A DNA stretch of 52,180 bases from contig JAMPXP010000027.1 in assembly GCA_023701135.1 (NCBI GenBank), forward strand, positions 1-52,180. Direction: 5' to 3'. Positions 1 through 7,341 of this stretch are shown one piece after another (position 1 is the stretch's first letter; every line of letters begins with the position of its first letter). The translations under genes and the position numbers were made by a program. This stretch comes from Desulfobacula sp. (GTDB lineage: Bacteria > Desulfobacterota > Desulfobacteria > Desulfobacterales > Desulfobacteraceae). The notes below the pieces were generated by a model that was given only the letters and a program-made list of their open reading frames with translations, was not told where the DNA came from and searched no databases.

Positions 1-200
1 CTCCTGATCTGATCATCCAGGGTTTTTACCCTGGGCGGCAGAAAACCGCTGAGTTTGAGTTTCTGCCGTTCTTCTATGGTAAAGGCAGGCCCTTTGCTGA
101 TATTGTTAAAGCGAAGAACGTCATAGCCCTTAAGATTGATCTGAACCCCCAGGGTTTCTCCGAACTCGCCGTATTTAAACTCGTAATGATTGATTTCCAT
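1..200 (-). CDS. NAD(P)-dependent malic enzyme, N-terminal part (runs off window start)
   Basis: The minus strand from 200 reads as an open frame of 66 codons to the window edge. It contains FNNISKGPAFTIEERQKL followed by FLPPRVKTLDDQI. This is the conserved N-terminal signature of bacterial malic enzymes, which decarboxylate malate to pyruvate with NAD(P) reduction. About 30 residues precede that signature, beginning MEINHYEFKYGEFGETLG, a short extension compared with enzymes that start right at it. The ATG (198-200) has GAGGA ten bases upstream. Only the first tenth or so of the protein is visible, so cofactor preference and completeness cannot be judged. Confidence 0.8.
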   Translation of the reverse strand, partial: MEINHYEFKYGEFGETLGVQINLKGYDVLRFNNISKGPAFTIEERQKLKLSGFLPPRVKTLDDQIR

Positions 201-462
201 AGCTAAAATGTCCTCGGTATCATTTCTTTATATTCTGTGTTGAAAAATGTGGGAATAAATATATCATAATTGGTCATGATTATATAAAAAGAGCAAAGCC
301 ATTGGAAATCGGAAGTTTTCTGAATTGCCTGTAAGAAATACTCTTATTCCGGCACAAGACCCGATGCCTCTAAAAATTTTCTCACCGGGGATTGCTGTGG
401 ATTTCCCATTTGGGGTGTGATATACACGGATTTATAGACAAAATCGTTAACCCGTCCCGGCT

Positions 463-1506
463 ATGGATACCATGAAAACAATGAAAGCACTGGTGAAATC
501 AAAACCTGAAAAGGGCCTGTGGCTGGAGGAGGTTCCTGTTCCCGATATCCGCCACAACGAAGTTCTCATCAAAATCCTTAAAACCGCCATCTGCGGCACC
601 GATGTCCATATTTACAACTGGGACAAATGGTCCCGGGCCACCATTCCCGTGCCCATGCACATCGGCCACGAATATGTGGGAACCATCGAAAAAACCGGAT
701 CCCATGTGGTCGATTTCAAACCCGGCGATCTGGTCTCCGGGGAGGGCCATATTGTCTGCGGCCATTGCCGCAACTGCCTGGCCGGCCGGCGGCATCTGTG
801 CCGCGACACCAGGGGCGTGGGCGTAAACCGGCCCGGCGCCTTTGCCGAATACCTGGCCATCCCGGTCACCAATGTCTGGTACTGCAATAAAACCATTCCC
901 CTGGATGTGCTGGCCTGTTTTGATCCCCTGGGCAATGCCACCCACACGGCCCTTTCCTTTGATGTCCTGGGGGAGGATGTCCTCATCACCGGCGCCGGGC
1001 CCATCGGATGCATGGCCGCCGCCATTGCAAAGCATTCCGGCGCAAGGTATGTGGTGGTCACGGATATCAATCCCTATCGCCTGGACCTGGCCCGGAAAGC
1101 CGGGGCCACCCTGGCCGTGGATGCCACAAAACAGAACCTGGCCGACATCCAGAAGGAGCTGGGCATGAAGGAAGGCTTTGATGTGGCCATGGAAATGTCC
1201 GGCAGCCCGGCGGCCCTGAATTCCATCCTGGACAATATGTGCCATGGCGGCAAAATCGCTCTTCTGGGCATCATGCCGGAAAAAACCGAAATCGACTGGA
1301 ACAAGGTGGTGTTCAATATGCTGACCATCAAGGGCATTTACGGCCGGGAGATGTATGAGACCTGGTACAAGATGACCAGCATGATCCAGTCCGGCCTGGA
1401 TATCTCCCCCCTCATCACCCACCGGTTCCCTTACACGGAATTTGAAAAGGGCTTTGAGGTCATGCGGTCCGGTAATTCGGGCAAGGTGATCCTGGACTGG
1501 GATTAA
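463..1506 (+). CDS. tdh: L-threonine 3-dehydrogenase
   Basis: Zinc-dependent medium-chain dehydrogenase that oxidises L-threonine to 2-amino-3-oxobutyrate with NAD+. The 347-aa sequence follows E. coli Tdh almost block for block: [14 protein letters not shown] with the catalytic zinc Cys, [19 protein letters not shown] with the structural zinc cysteines, [13 protein letters not shown], the Rossmann motif [11 protein letters not shown], and [16 protein letters not shown] near the end. Three in-frame ATGs (463, 472, 481) compete and none has a good ribosome site. Starting at 481 (MKALVKSK) would put the zinc Cys at residue 38 as in E. coli, so the true start may be 18 nt downstream. The product should feed the kbl-like gene at 2160, from which it is separated by a toxin-antitoxin pair. 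Confidence 0.95.
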   Translation: MDTMKTMKALVKSKPEKGLWLEEVPVPDIRHNEVLIKILKTAICGTDVHIYNWDKWSRATIPVPMHIGHEYVGTIEKTGSHVVDFKPGDLVSGEGHIVCGHCRNCLAGRRHLCRDTRGVGVNRPGAFAEYLAIPVTNVWYCNKTIPLDVLACFDPLGNATHTALSFDVLGEDVLITGAGPIGCMAAAIAKHSGARYVVVTDINPYRLDLARKAGATLAVDATKQNLADIQKELGMKEGFDVAMEMSGSPAALNSILDNMCHGGKIALLGIMPEKTEIDWNKVVFNMLTIKGIYGREMYETWYKMTSMIQSGLDISPLITHRFPYTEFEKGFEVMRSGNSGKVILDWD

Positions 1507-1543
1507 ACGGTCATACCCGGTACCATCTTCCGGAGAATTATAC

Positions 1544-1578
1544 TTGAAAACCAACTCGGTATGATTTATTGTCATACC
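1544..1578 (+). promoter_or_regulatory. Promoter and inverted-repeat operator of the toxin-antitoxin pair
   Basis: TTGAAA (1544-1549), 17 nt, then TATTGT (1567-1572) fits a sigma-70 promoter. A perfect inverted repeat GGTATGA (1558-1564) / TCATACC (1572-1578) with a 7-nt spacer overlaps the -10 box. A further TCATACC half-site sits at 1511-1517. Ribbon-helix-helix antitoxins usually bind such repeats to repress their own operon. Autoregulation is inferred from position and symmetry. Confidence 0.5.
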
Positions 1579-1592
1579 AAGAGGTGATTACA

Positions 1593-1835
1593 ATGGCAGC
1601 ATCAAAAATAGCAATTACAATTGACGACAAGACGCTCAAACAGCTTGACCTTCTCGTTAAATCCAATTTCTTTGCAAACCGCAGCAAAGCCATCCAGCAG
1701 GCGGTGAATGAAAAGCTCATGCGTATGGAAAAAAGACGCCTTGCCAAAGAGTGCGCCAAACTCAACCCGGAATTCGAACAATCCCTATCCGAGGAAGGTT
1801 TTTCATCGGAACTGGAAGAATGGCCGGAATATTAA
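1593..1835 (+). CDS. Ribbon-helix-helix antitoxin of a MazEF/PemIK-type pair
   Basis: An 80-aa protein beginning [20 protein letters not shown]. The alternating beta-strand pattern KIAITID followed by two helices with [14 protein letters not shown] is typical of ribbon-helix-helix DNA-binding antitoxins. The acidic C-terminus ([16 protein letters not shown]) probably wraps the toxin. The start at 1593 is chosen over an upstream GTG (1569) because GAGGTG lies seven bases before it. The reading frame overlaps the toxin gene by 16 nt, so the two are probably translationally coupled. It should neutralise the toxin and, with it, repress the promoter just upstream. Subfamily assignment (MazE6-like or CopG-like) is not secure. 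Confidence 0.8.
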   Translation: MAASKIAITIDDKTLKQLDLLVKSNFFANRSKAIQQAVNEKLMRMEKRRLAKECAKLNPEFEQSLSEEGFSSELEEWPEY

Positions 1836-2158
1836 GGGGTGACATTCATTGGGCCGATCTGAATCCGGTCATTGGCAGCGAACAGGGAGGCCTTCGCCCT
1901 GTTCTGATTTTAAGCCACAATGTGTTTAATGAGAGATCCGGCACCGTTATTGCCGTGGCCATCACCAGCCAACCGCAAAAGGCAGGCTACCCTTTGACCA
2001 TGGAGCTTGTGGATACAGAACTTCCAAAAAAATCCTGGGTAAAAATCAGCCAGATTCGAGTCCTCTCTACCCAACGTATCGGTAAAAAGACAGCAAAAGT
2101 ATCTGATGAAGAATTGGCCCTCATCATTGACGGTTTGAATGAAATAATCGGAGATTAA
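1820..2158 (+). CDS. MazF/PemK-type endoribonuclease toxin
   Basis: A 112-aa protein starting [27 protein letters not shown], which matches the SH3-like PemK/MazF fold: RGDIxWxDLxP strand, then [14 protein letters not shown] and the later [16 protein letters not shown] block carrying the conserved arginine region. The family cleaves mRNA at short sequence motifs. The ATG at 1820 lies inside the antitoxin gene and follows a GGAAG element; the longer upstream frame is out of keeping with the family start. Its stop (2156-2158) is one base before the ATG of the kbl-like gene, so toxin, antitoxin and kbl are likely on one transcript. The length is normal for the family and no disruption is seen. 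Confidence 0.88.
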   Translation: MAGILRGDIHWADLNPVIGSEQGGLRPVLILSHNVFNERSGTVIAVAITSQPQKAGYPLTMELVDTELPKKSWVKISQIRVLSTQRIGKKTAKVSDEELALIIDGLNEIIGD

Positions 2159-2159
2159 A

Positions 2160-3383
2160 ATGAGCACTGACAAGCTTGACCTTTCCCTTGCACGGGAACT
2201 GGATTCACTGAAAGCGGAAGGCCGGGCCAAAGCCCCGGAAAGGATCATAGAGGCCTATATTCCGGCCAAAGGCCCCAAAGGCCCGCGGTATAAGCTGGCC
2301 GGAAGCGATAGGGAATTTATCCGGCTCAATTCCAATTCCTATCTGTCCCTTTCCCAACATCCCGGTCTTGTGGCGGCAGCGGACCAGGCCACCCGTGAAT
2401 TCGGCGTCGGACCCGGCGCGGTCCGGTTCATCGACGGCACCTTTATCCATCACGTTGCCCTTGAAAAACGGGTGGCGGCCTTTGTGGGAAAACCGGCGGC
2501 CAAAATCTTCAATTCCGCCTATACGGCCAATTGCGGGCTGGCCCTGTCCGTTTCCCATGCCAGAACCTATTGGATAGGAGATCAGCTCAATCACAACAGC
2601 ATTATCCGGGCCATGCGCATCAGCAATATCCCCAGCCAGAACAAGGCGATTTACAAACACAATGACATGGCCGACCTGAAACGATGCCTGGATGAAGTGC
2701 CCCGGGATATGGAGCGGGTGGTGGTCATCTTTGACGGGATCTTCAGCATGCGGGGGGATAATGCCCCCATCCATGACATCAATGCCCTGTGCAAAGCCTG
2801 TGATTCAACATTCAAAGACGGGGTCATCACCGTGGTGGACGATTCCCACGGCATCGGGGCCTACGGGGATAAGGGGCGCGGCACCCCGGAGTATTGCGGG
2901 GCCTCACCGGACATCATTGTCGGCACCTTTGGAAAAGCCTTTGGGGTGAACGGCGGGTTCATTGCAGGGAGCCCCACCCTCATCGAAACCGTTCGCCAGA
3001 AGGCGGATACCTATATTTACACCAACCCCCTGAGTGTTGCCGACTGCGCAGCCGCAGTAAAAGCCCTGGATATCTGCGACAGCCAAGAGGGGCGGATTTT
3101 ACTTGAAAACCTCAGGCAAAGAACCGCCCAATTCCGCCGGGGCCTCTCAGACCAGGGCAGGGAATCCATTCCCGGCCCCCATCCGGTGGTGCCCCTGATG
3201 GTGAGAGACACAAGCAAAACCCACGACCTTGTCAAATATCTGTTTGATCATGGGGTCCTGGTGGTGGGACTGACCTTTCCCGTTGTTCCCAGGGGGGATG
3301 AGACCATCCGGTTCCAGATCAATGCCTGTCATACAACAACAGATATTGAATATATTATTGAATTATTAAAAAATTTCGCATAA
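2160..3383 (+). CDS. kbl: 2-amino-3-ketobutyrate CoA ligase-like alpha-oxoamine synthase
   Basis: PLP-dependent fold-type I enzyme of the alpha-oxoamine synthase family, 407 aa. Conserved family blocks include SNSYLSLSQHPGL, a glycine-rich segment GVGPGAVRFIDGTF, DDSHGIGAYGDKGRG (pyridine-nitrogen Asp and catalytic His) and GTFGKAFGVNGG with the Schiff-base Lys at residue 259. FPVVPRGDETIRFQI near the end matches the Kbl C-terminus. The role as Kbl, cleaving 2-amino-3-oxobutyrate with CoA to glycine and acetyl-CoA, is inferred mainly from tdh 650 bp upstream. The N-terminal part is divergent from E. coli Kbl (SAYTANCG in place of SSCFDANGG), so another acyl-CoA:amino-acid synthase role is possible. 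Confidence 0.75.
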   Translation: MSTDKLDLSLARELDSLKAEGRAKAPERIIEAYIPAKGPKGPRYKLAGSDREFIRLNSNSYLSLSQHPGLVAAADQATREFGVGPGAVRFIDGTFIHHVALEKRVAAFVGKPAAKIFNSAYTANCGLALSVSHARTYWIGDQLNHNSIIRAMRISNIPSQNKAIYKHNDMADLKRCLDEVPRDMERVVVIFDGIFSMRGDNAPIHDINALCKACDSTFKDGVITVVDDSHGIGAYGDKGRGTPEYCGASPDIIVGTFGKAFGVNGGFIAGSPTLIETVRQKADTYIYTNPLSVADCAAAVKALDICDSQEGRILLENLRQRTAQFRRGLSDQGRESIPGPHPVVPLMVRDTSKTHDLVKYLFDHGVLVVGLTFPVVPRGDETIRFQINACHTTTDIEYIIELLKNFA

Positions 3384-3422
3384 GGTAATCCACAGGTCGG
3401 CATACAAAAATCAGGAGCCTTT

Positions 3423-3947
3423 ATGGATCCTCAAAGCATTCTTGAAAAGAAAAAAATCCTGGTGGTGGATGATGAACCGGATGTCCTGGATACCCTTGAA
3501 GAACTGCTGTATATGTGCGTCGTGGACAAGGCCGCCGGCTTTGATGAAGCGGTCCGGTTATTAAGAAACAAAACCTATGATGCAGCCATCCTGGATATCA
3601 TGGGGGTGAAAGGCTATGATCTTTTAAAAATAACCCATCGGCTTGATATCCCGGCCCTGATGCTGACGGCCCATGCCCTGACCCCGGACAATCTGAAAAT
3701 TTCCATTGAACAGGGGGCCGATGCCTATGTGCCCAAGGATAAACTGGCCGATATTCCCCTTTATGTGGCCGATATTCTGAATGCCCGTCAGGAGGGCAAA
3801 AGAACCCATGTCCGATGGTTTTCCCTGTTGAAACCCATCTTTGACAAATTGTTCGGTGAAAACTGGCGAAAAAAAGACCGGGATTTCTGGGATAAATTTG
3901 ATGAAAAGCAGATGTCGGCCAGGGACGATATCCAGAAAATGGATTAG
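3423..3947 (+). CDS. Single-domain response regulator with conserved C-terminal tail
   Basis: A 174-aa cytoplasmic protein. Residues about 10-125 form a CheY-like receiver: ILVVDDEPD acidic pocket, phospho-acceptor Asp in AAILDIMG, the conserved Thr in MLTAHA and Lys in YVPKDKL. The C-terminal 45 residues are not a DNA-binding domain; they contain WFSLLKPIFDKLFGENWRKK. Both receiver and tail are closely similar to the second half of the UspA-receiver fusion at 15903-16805, so the two are paralogues. It ends head-to-head with a small histidine kinase gene and shares a terminator with it; that kinase and the one at 4876 are likely partners. AGGAGCC lies just before the ATG. Confidence 0.85.
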   Translation: MDPQSILEKKKILVVDDEPDVLDTLEELLYMCVVDKAAGFDEAVRLLRNKTYDAAILDIMGVKGYDLLKITHRLDIPALMLTAHALTPDNLKISIEQGADAYVPKDKLADIPLYVADILNARQEGKRTHVRWFSLLKPIFDKLFGENWRKKDRDFWDKFDEKQMSARDDIQKMD

Positions 3948-3954
3948 GCCCGGC

Positions 3955-3978
3955 AAAATCCTCCTAAAGGGGGATTTT
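3955..3978. terminator. Bidirectional hairpin terminator between convergent genes
   Basis: AAAATCCTCC (3955-3964) pairs with GGGGGATTTT (3969-3978), including one G-T pair, around a TAAA loop. The A and T runs at the stem ends can serve as the tract in either direction. It lies between the stop of the response regulator and the last codons of the opposing kinase. Confidence 0.6.
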
Positions 3979-4704
3979 CACTATAAATTCAGCACCCTTC
4001 CCGTCATTGGAATTCAAATTCATTTCGCCTCCCATATCCTTTAAGAGCACCATGACACCGGCAAGGCCAAGGCCGTGACTTTTGATGGCGTTGTCCAGGG
4101 AAGATCCGGTGCTAAAATAGGTTTTGAAAATTTTCTGGTGGTCCGACGGCGGAATTCCCCGGCCGTCATCCCTGACGCATAAGGTGAGCAGTTTTCCCTC
4201 AATGCTGCCGGCAATCTCCACAAAGGCGGCCTTGTATTTGAAGGCATTGGTCACCAGGTTCCGCAGAATCTGCCGGACCTTGGCTTCATCCAGATGGACC
4301 ACGGTTTTCCAGACCTTTGAATCAAAGGCCAGCTTGACCCCGAAATCCTCCACCACCCGGCAAAGCTCCTCATAGGAATGGACCTTCCGGATCACGTCCA
4401 CTGCGGCCGGATCGGCAAGGTCGAAGATTTCAACCAGGACCGTCATCACCAGGGAGGAAACATAAAAATCCCGGGTGATCATGACCCCTTCCCTGGACCG
4501 CCCCAGTTCCAGCACATCATTGACCAGCCTCTGGGTGGTCAATGCATTCCGGATGATCCGTTTGAGTACCTTGATTTGTTTTTCCGTCAGGGGGCCATAG
4601 GTGTCCTGACGGTTCAGGAGGGATTTGGCCCCGGCATCAATCACTGAAATGGGAACCTTTAAATCGTGAATCAGGATCTCTGTTTTGATGGCAGTATCTG
4701 GCAT
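3964..4704 (-). CDS. Small soluble histidine kinase without a sensor domain
   Basis: A 246-aa protein with a HisKA dimerisation domain right at the N-terminus (H-box ILIHDLKVPISVI, His13) and a HATPase domain (N-box LRNLVTNAFKYKA, G1 box VRDDGRGIPPSD, G2 box SHGLGLAGV). There is no signal peptide, membrane segment, PAS or GAF domain, so it probably works in the cytoplasm and takes its signal from a partner. The His13 box and ATP-binding residues look intact, so it should be catalytically competent. It converges on the response regulator at 3423 and is divergent from the PAS-PAS-GAF kinase at 4876. The three genes probably form one signalling unit; the exact phosphotransfer order is unknown. 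Confidence 0.85.
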   Translation of the reverse strand: MPDTAIKTEILIHDLKVPISVIDAGAKSLLNRQDTYGPLTEKQIKVLKRIIRNALTTQRLVNDVLELGRSREGVMITRDFYVSSLVMTVLVEIFDLADPAAVDVIRKVHSYEELCRVVEDFGVKLAFDSKVWKTVVHLDEAKVRQILRNLVTNAFKYKAAFVEIAGSIEGKLLTLCVRDDGRGIPPSDHQKIFKTYFSTGSSLDNAIKSHGLGLAGVMVLLKDMGGEMNLNSNDGKGAEFIVKIPL

Positions 4705-4875
4705 TTGTTTCTTTTACCTTTAAAATCCTTGCAATTCCAGTCAATGATTTTATATAGTGGTGCCGATTGAAACACTCCCGGCTGATTCGGGCAAAGACCG
4801 TGTACGATCTTTAAAATCATAAAAGTTGTTATACGAGGATCATTCAATCTTGTAAAGTCTTTTGGAGTTTTATTT

Positions 4876-7197
4876 ATGAAGAGCAGTGACGCTTATGTTT
4901 CCGAACTGGAAGCCAGGATCAAAACACTGGAAGAAGAGAATCGAGTCCTGGGCAATATCCTGTATAAAGCACCCATTCCCATATTCGTCCTGGATAAAAG
5001 CCATACCATCACCCATTTTAACCAGGCCCTTGAAGAACTCACCGGGCTTTCGGCCAAAGACGTCATCGGTACCCGGGAACAGTGGAAAGCCTTTTATGCA
5101 GAACCCCGCCCGGTCATGGCCGACCTTATTATCGACCGGTCCTCCGATGAAGAGATTGTCGAACATTACGGATTGAAATATGACCGGTCCTCCAAGGACA
5201 AGGAAAGATTTGCAGCCACGGATTTTTTTCAGGAACTCAGCGAACAAGGGAAATGGCTTTATTTTACGGCCTCAGCCTATACCGACGGCAAGGGTGAAAT
5301 TGCCGGGGCTGTTGAAACCCTCCAGGATGTCACAGAGGAAAAGCTGGCCTTAAGGGAAACCAAGGAACTTTACCGGATCTACCGGAAAATCCTTGAATTT
5401 GTTCCCTACCCTATTGTGGTCTATGATGACAACGGACTTGTATCCTATGTCAACCCCTCTTTTTCAACCACTTTCGGATGGAGCCTGGATGAATTGAAAG
5501 GCTGCCATGTGCCCTTTGTTCCGGAAGCGCTGAAAGCTGAAACCGGCCGGATGCTGGATAAATTCCGGGAAAACAAAAACCTGACCCGCTATGTTACCCA
5601 GCGCCTGACAAGGACCGGCAAGATTCTGGATGTTGTTCTCTGGGCTGCTTCCCATTCGGATTTAAAGACGGAATCCACCCAGACCTTTGTTCTCTTGAGG
5701 GATATTACCGAAGAAAAACGGCTGGAAGCCAATACCAAAACCATCATGAGGATCAGTGCAGTGCTTCCGGAATACCCGGAACTGGAAGACCTCATGACCT
5801 ATATTTCAAAGGAAGTCAAAGCCCTTTTAAACACCGAAGGGGCCCTGGTCCTCCTCTATGATGAAATCCGGGACGAGCTGTTTTTCAAAGGCGGGGCCTA
5901 TGATGATTCCGATACGGACAGAAGAGCCAAGACCTTCCGGTTTCCGGCCTCCTCCATCCTTGCCGGGGAAATCATCAAAACCGGGGAATACGCCCTGGTC
6001 AACGATGCTGAAAAACTCACCAAGGATTATCCCGAAAGGGAAGAACGGCTGGGGTACAAAACCCGGAGCCTTCTGGAAGTGCCCATCAAAAGCGATGACC
6101 GGATTATCGGGGTGCTCTGCGCCATCAATAAGAAACAGAATCCATTTGATTACCATGACATGGAACTCATGAGCATGATCGCCGGCACCTGTGCCATTTC
6201 CATTGAGAATGCCAGGTTCTCGGAAGCAGTCCGGGATGCCTACCGGGATGTGGCCTCCATGAACCGGGCCAAGGGCAAGGCCATCAACCACCTCTCCCAT
6301 GAACTGAAAACCCCGGTGGCCGTGCTGACGGGCTCCCTCCAGATCCTGAAGAAAAAACTGGAATCCCTTCCCCAGCTCAAGGTGGAGGCCACCCTGGGCA
6401 GAATAGAAAGAAACCTGAACCGGATCATCGATATCCAGGATGAGGTGGCCGATATCATGGACGACAAGACGTATTCGGCCCAGACCCTGTTGCTCAGGAT
6501 GTTCGAAGCCTGCCAGGACGAACTGGAAACCCTGATCCAGAAAAATCTGGGTTCGGATCAGCTTGAACAATCGGTCAGACAGCTCATTGATGATAAATTC
6601 GGTCCAAGGACCCTTGTATTTAAACCCATTCATTTCGCCGATTATTTTAAAGACCTTTTTTCCGCCCTCAAACCTCAATTTGAATTCAGGGATATCCGGA
6701 TCCAAACCACCATTGATGACGACCTGTCCGTTATTCGCCTGCCCGAAGAGATCATCTCCAAGATGATGACGGGGATTATCAAAAACGCCGTTGAAAACAC
6801 GCCGGACAAAGGCAGGATTCATATTTCCATGACGAAAAAAGATTCAGGTGTGCTTTTCAGTGTTCATGATTTCGGGGTGGGTATTGAGAGCGATGCCCAG
6901 AAACGCATCTTTGAAGGCTTTTTCACCACCCAGGAAACCCTTTTATATTCCACCAAGACACCCTTTGCCTTCAACGCCGGCGGAAAAGGAGCAGATCTGC
7001 TGAGGATGAAGATCTTTTCCGACCGCCATGGATTCGTCCTGAAAATGGATTCCCAGCGGTGCCGGTTCCTTCTGGAAAATGAGGGGTCAACCTGTCCGGG
7101 GGATATCGAAACCTGCGGATTCTGCAAGAGCATTGACGATTGTTTGGGTTCAGGATATTCAGTTTTTACAGTATTTTTCCCGGCAGAAAAAAAATAA
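4876..7197 (+). CDS. PAS-PAS-GAF sensor histidine kinase with a C-terminal cysteine cluster
   Basis: A soluble 773-aa kinase. An N-terminal coiled segment (about 5-25) is followed by two PAS domains (about 25-155 and 165-280), a GAF domain (about 290-450), HisKA with NHLSHELKTP (His475) and a HATPase domain (about 620-770; N-box IIKNAVENTP, G-box VHDFGVGIES). Between the G-box and the last strand is an insertion carrying Cys729, Cys740, Cys747, Cys750 and Cys756, the last four spaced C-x6-C-x2-C-x5-C. No second glycine box of usual form is seen; GGKGADLLR stands in its place. Start supported by GGAG nine bases upstream. Cytoplasmic redox, metal or ligand sensing is an inference. It likely pairs with the receiver protein at 3423. 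Confidence 0.88.
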   Translation: MKSSDAYVSELEARIKTLEEENRVLGNILYKAPIPIFVLDKSHTITHFNQALEELTGLSAKDVIGTREQWKAFYAEPRPVMADLIIDRSSDEEIVEHYGLKYDRSSKDKERFAATDFFQELSEQGKWLYFTASAYTDGKGEIAGAVETLQDVTEEKLALRETKELYRIYRKILEFVPYPIVVYDDNGLVSYVNPSFSTTFGWSLDELKGCHVPFVPEALKAETGRMLDKFRENKNLTRYVTQRLTRTGKILDVVLWAASHSDLKTESTQTFVLLRDITEEKRLEANTKTIMRISAVLPEYPELEDLMTYISKEVKALLNTEGALVLLYDEIRDELFFKGGAYDDSDTDRRAKTFRFPASSILAGEIIKTGEYALVNDAEKLTKDYPEREERLGYKTRSLLEVPIKSDDRIIGVLCAINKKQNPFDYHDMELMSMIAGTCAISIENARFSEAVRDAYRDVASMNRAKGKAINHLSHELKTPVAVLTGSLQILKKKLESLPQLKVEATLGRIERNLNRIIDIQDEVADIMDDKTYSAQTLLLRMFEACQDELETLIQKNLGSDQLEQSVRQLIDDKFGPRTLVFKPIHFADYFKDLFSALKPQFEFRDIRIQTTIDDDLSVIRLPEEIISKMMTGIIKNAVENTPDKGRIHISMTKKDSGVLFSVHDFGVGIESDAQKRIFEGFFTTQETLLYSTKTPFAFNAGGKGADLLRMKIFSDRHGFVLKMDSQRCRFLLENEGSTCPGDIETCGFCKSIDDCLGSGYSVFTVFFPAEKK

Positions 7198-7206
7198 AAA
7201 AAGTCT

Positions 7207-7269
7207 TTGACAAACCCGGACAAATTAAATTAATAGAGAGTATGAATTAAGACTGAGCGCTCGTTTGGT
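7207..7269 (+). promoter_or_regulatory. Promoter with TetR-type operator (site 1) before the acyl-CoA synthetase/Liv operon
   Basis: TTGACA (7207-7212) is followed 18 nt later by a weak -10 candidate, TAATAG (7231-7236). The element ACTGAGCGCTCGTTTGGT (7252-7269) lies where the transcription start would be. Its first half, with the preceding G (GACTGAGCGCTCG), is identical to the sites at the TetR gene and at the acyl-CoA dehydrogenase promoter near 45.4-45.6 kb. The right half-arm is degenerate here, so binding may be weaker. Confidence 0.6.
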
Positions 7270-7341
7270 TTGCACACGCTTAAGTAGAAGTTGAGTTCCT
7301 AAAAAAATTGCCAGAAATGAATTGAAAAGGAGTCATGCTTC

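Noticed and set aside
201-462. AT-rich gap between malic enzyme and tdh with the word ATAATTGGTCATGATTAT
   Set aside because: Symmetry is imperfect and no promoter elements with good spacing could be fixed; probably a divergent promoter region but not supportable in detail.
499-1575. A 358-codon open frame on the minus strand opposite tdh
   Set aside because: It mirrors a clearly recognisable Tdh frame; the translation is low-complexity (many Gly, His, Pro, Asp) as expected for an antisense shadow in GC-rich codons.
5827-6822. Long minus-strand open frame opposite the PAS-PAS-GAF kinase
   Set aside because: No family resemblance, and it is fully covered by the conserved GAF and HisKA domains on the plus strand.
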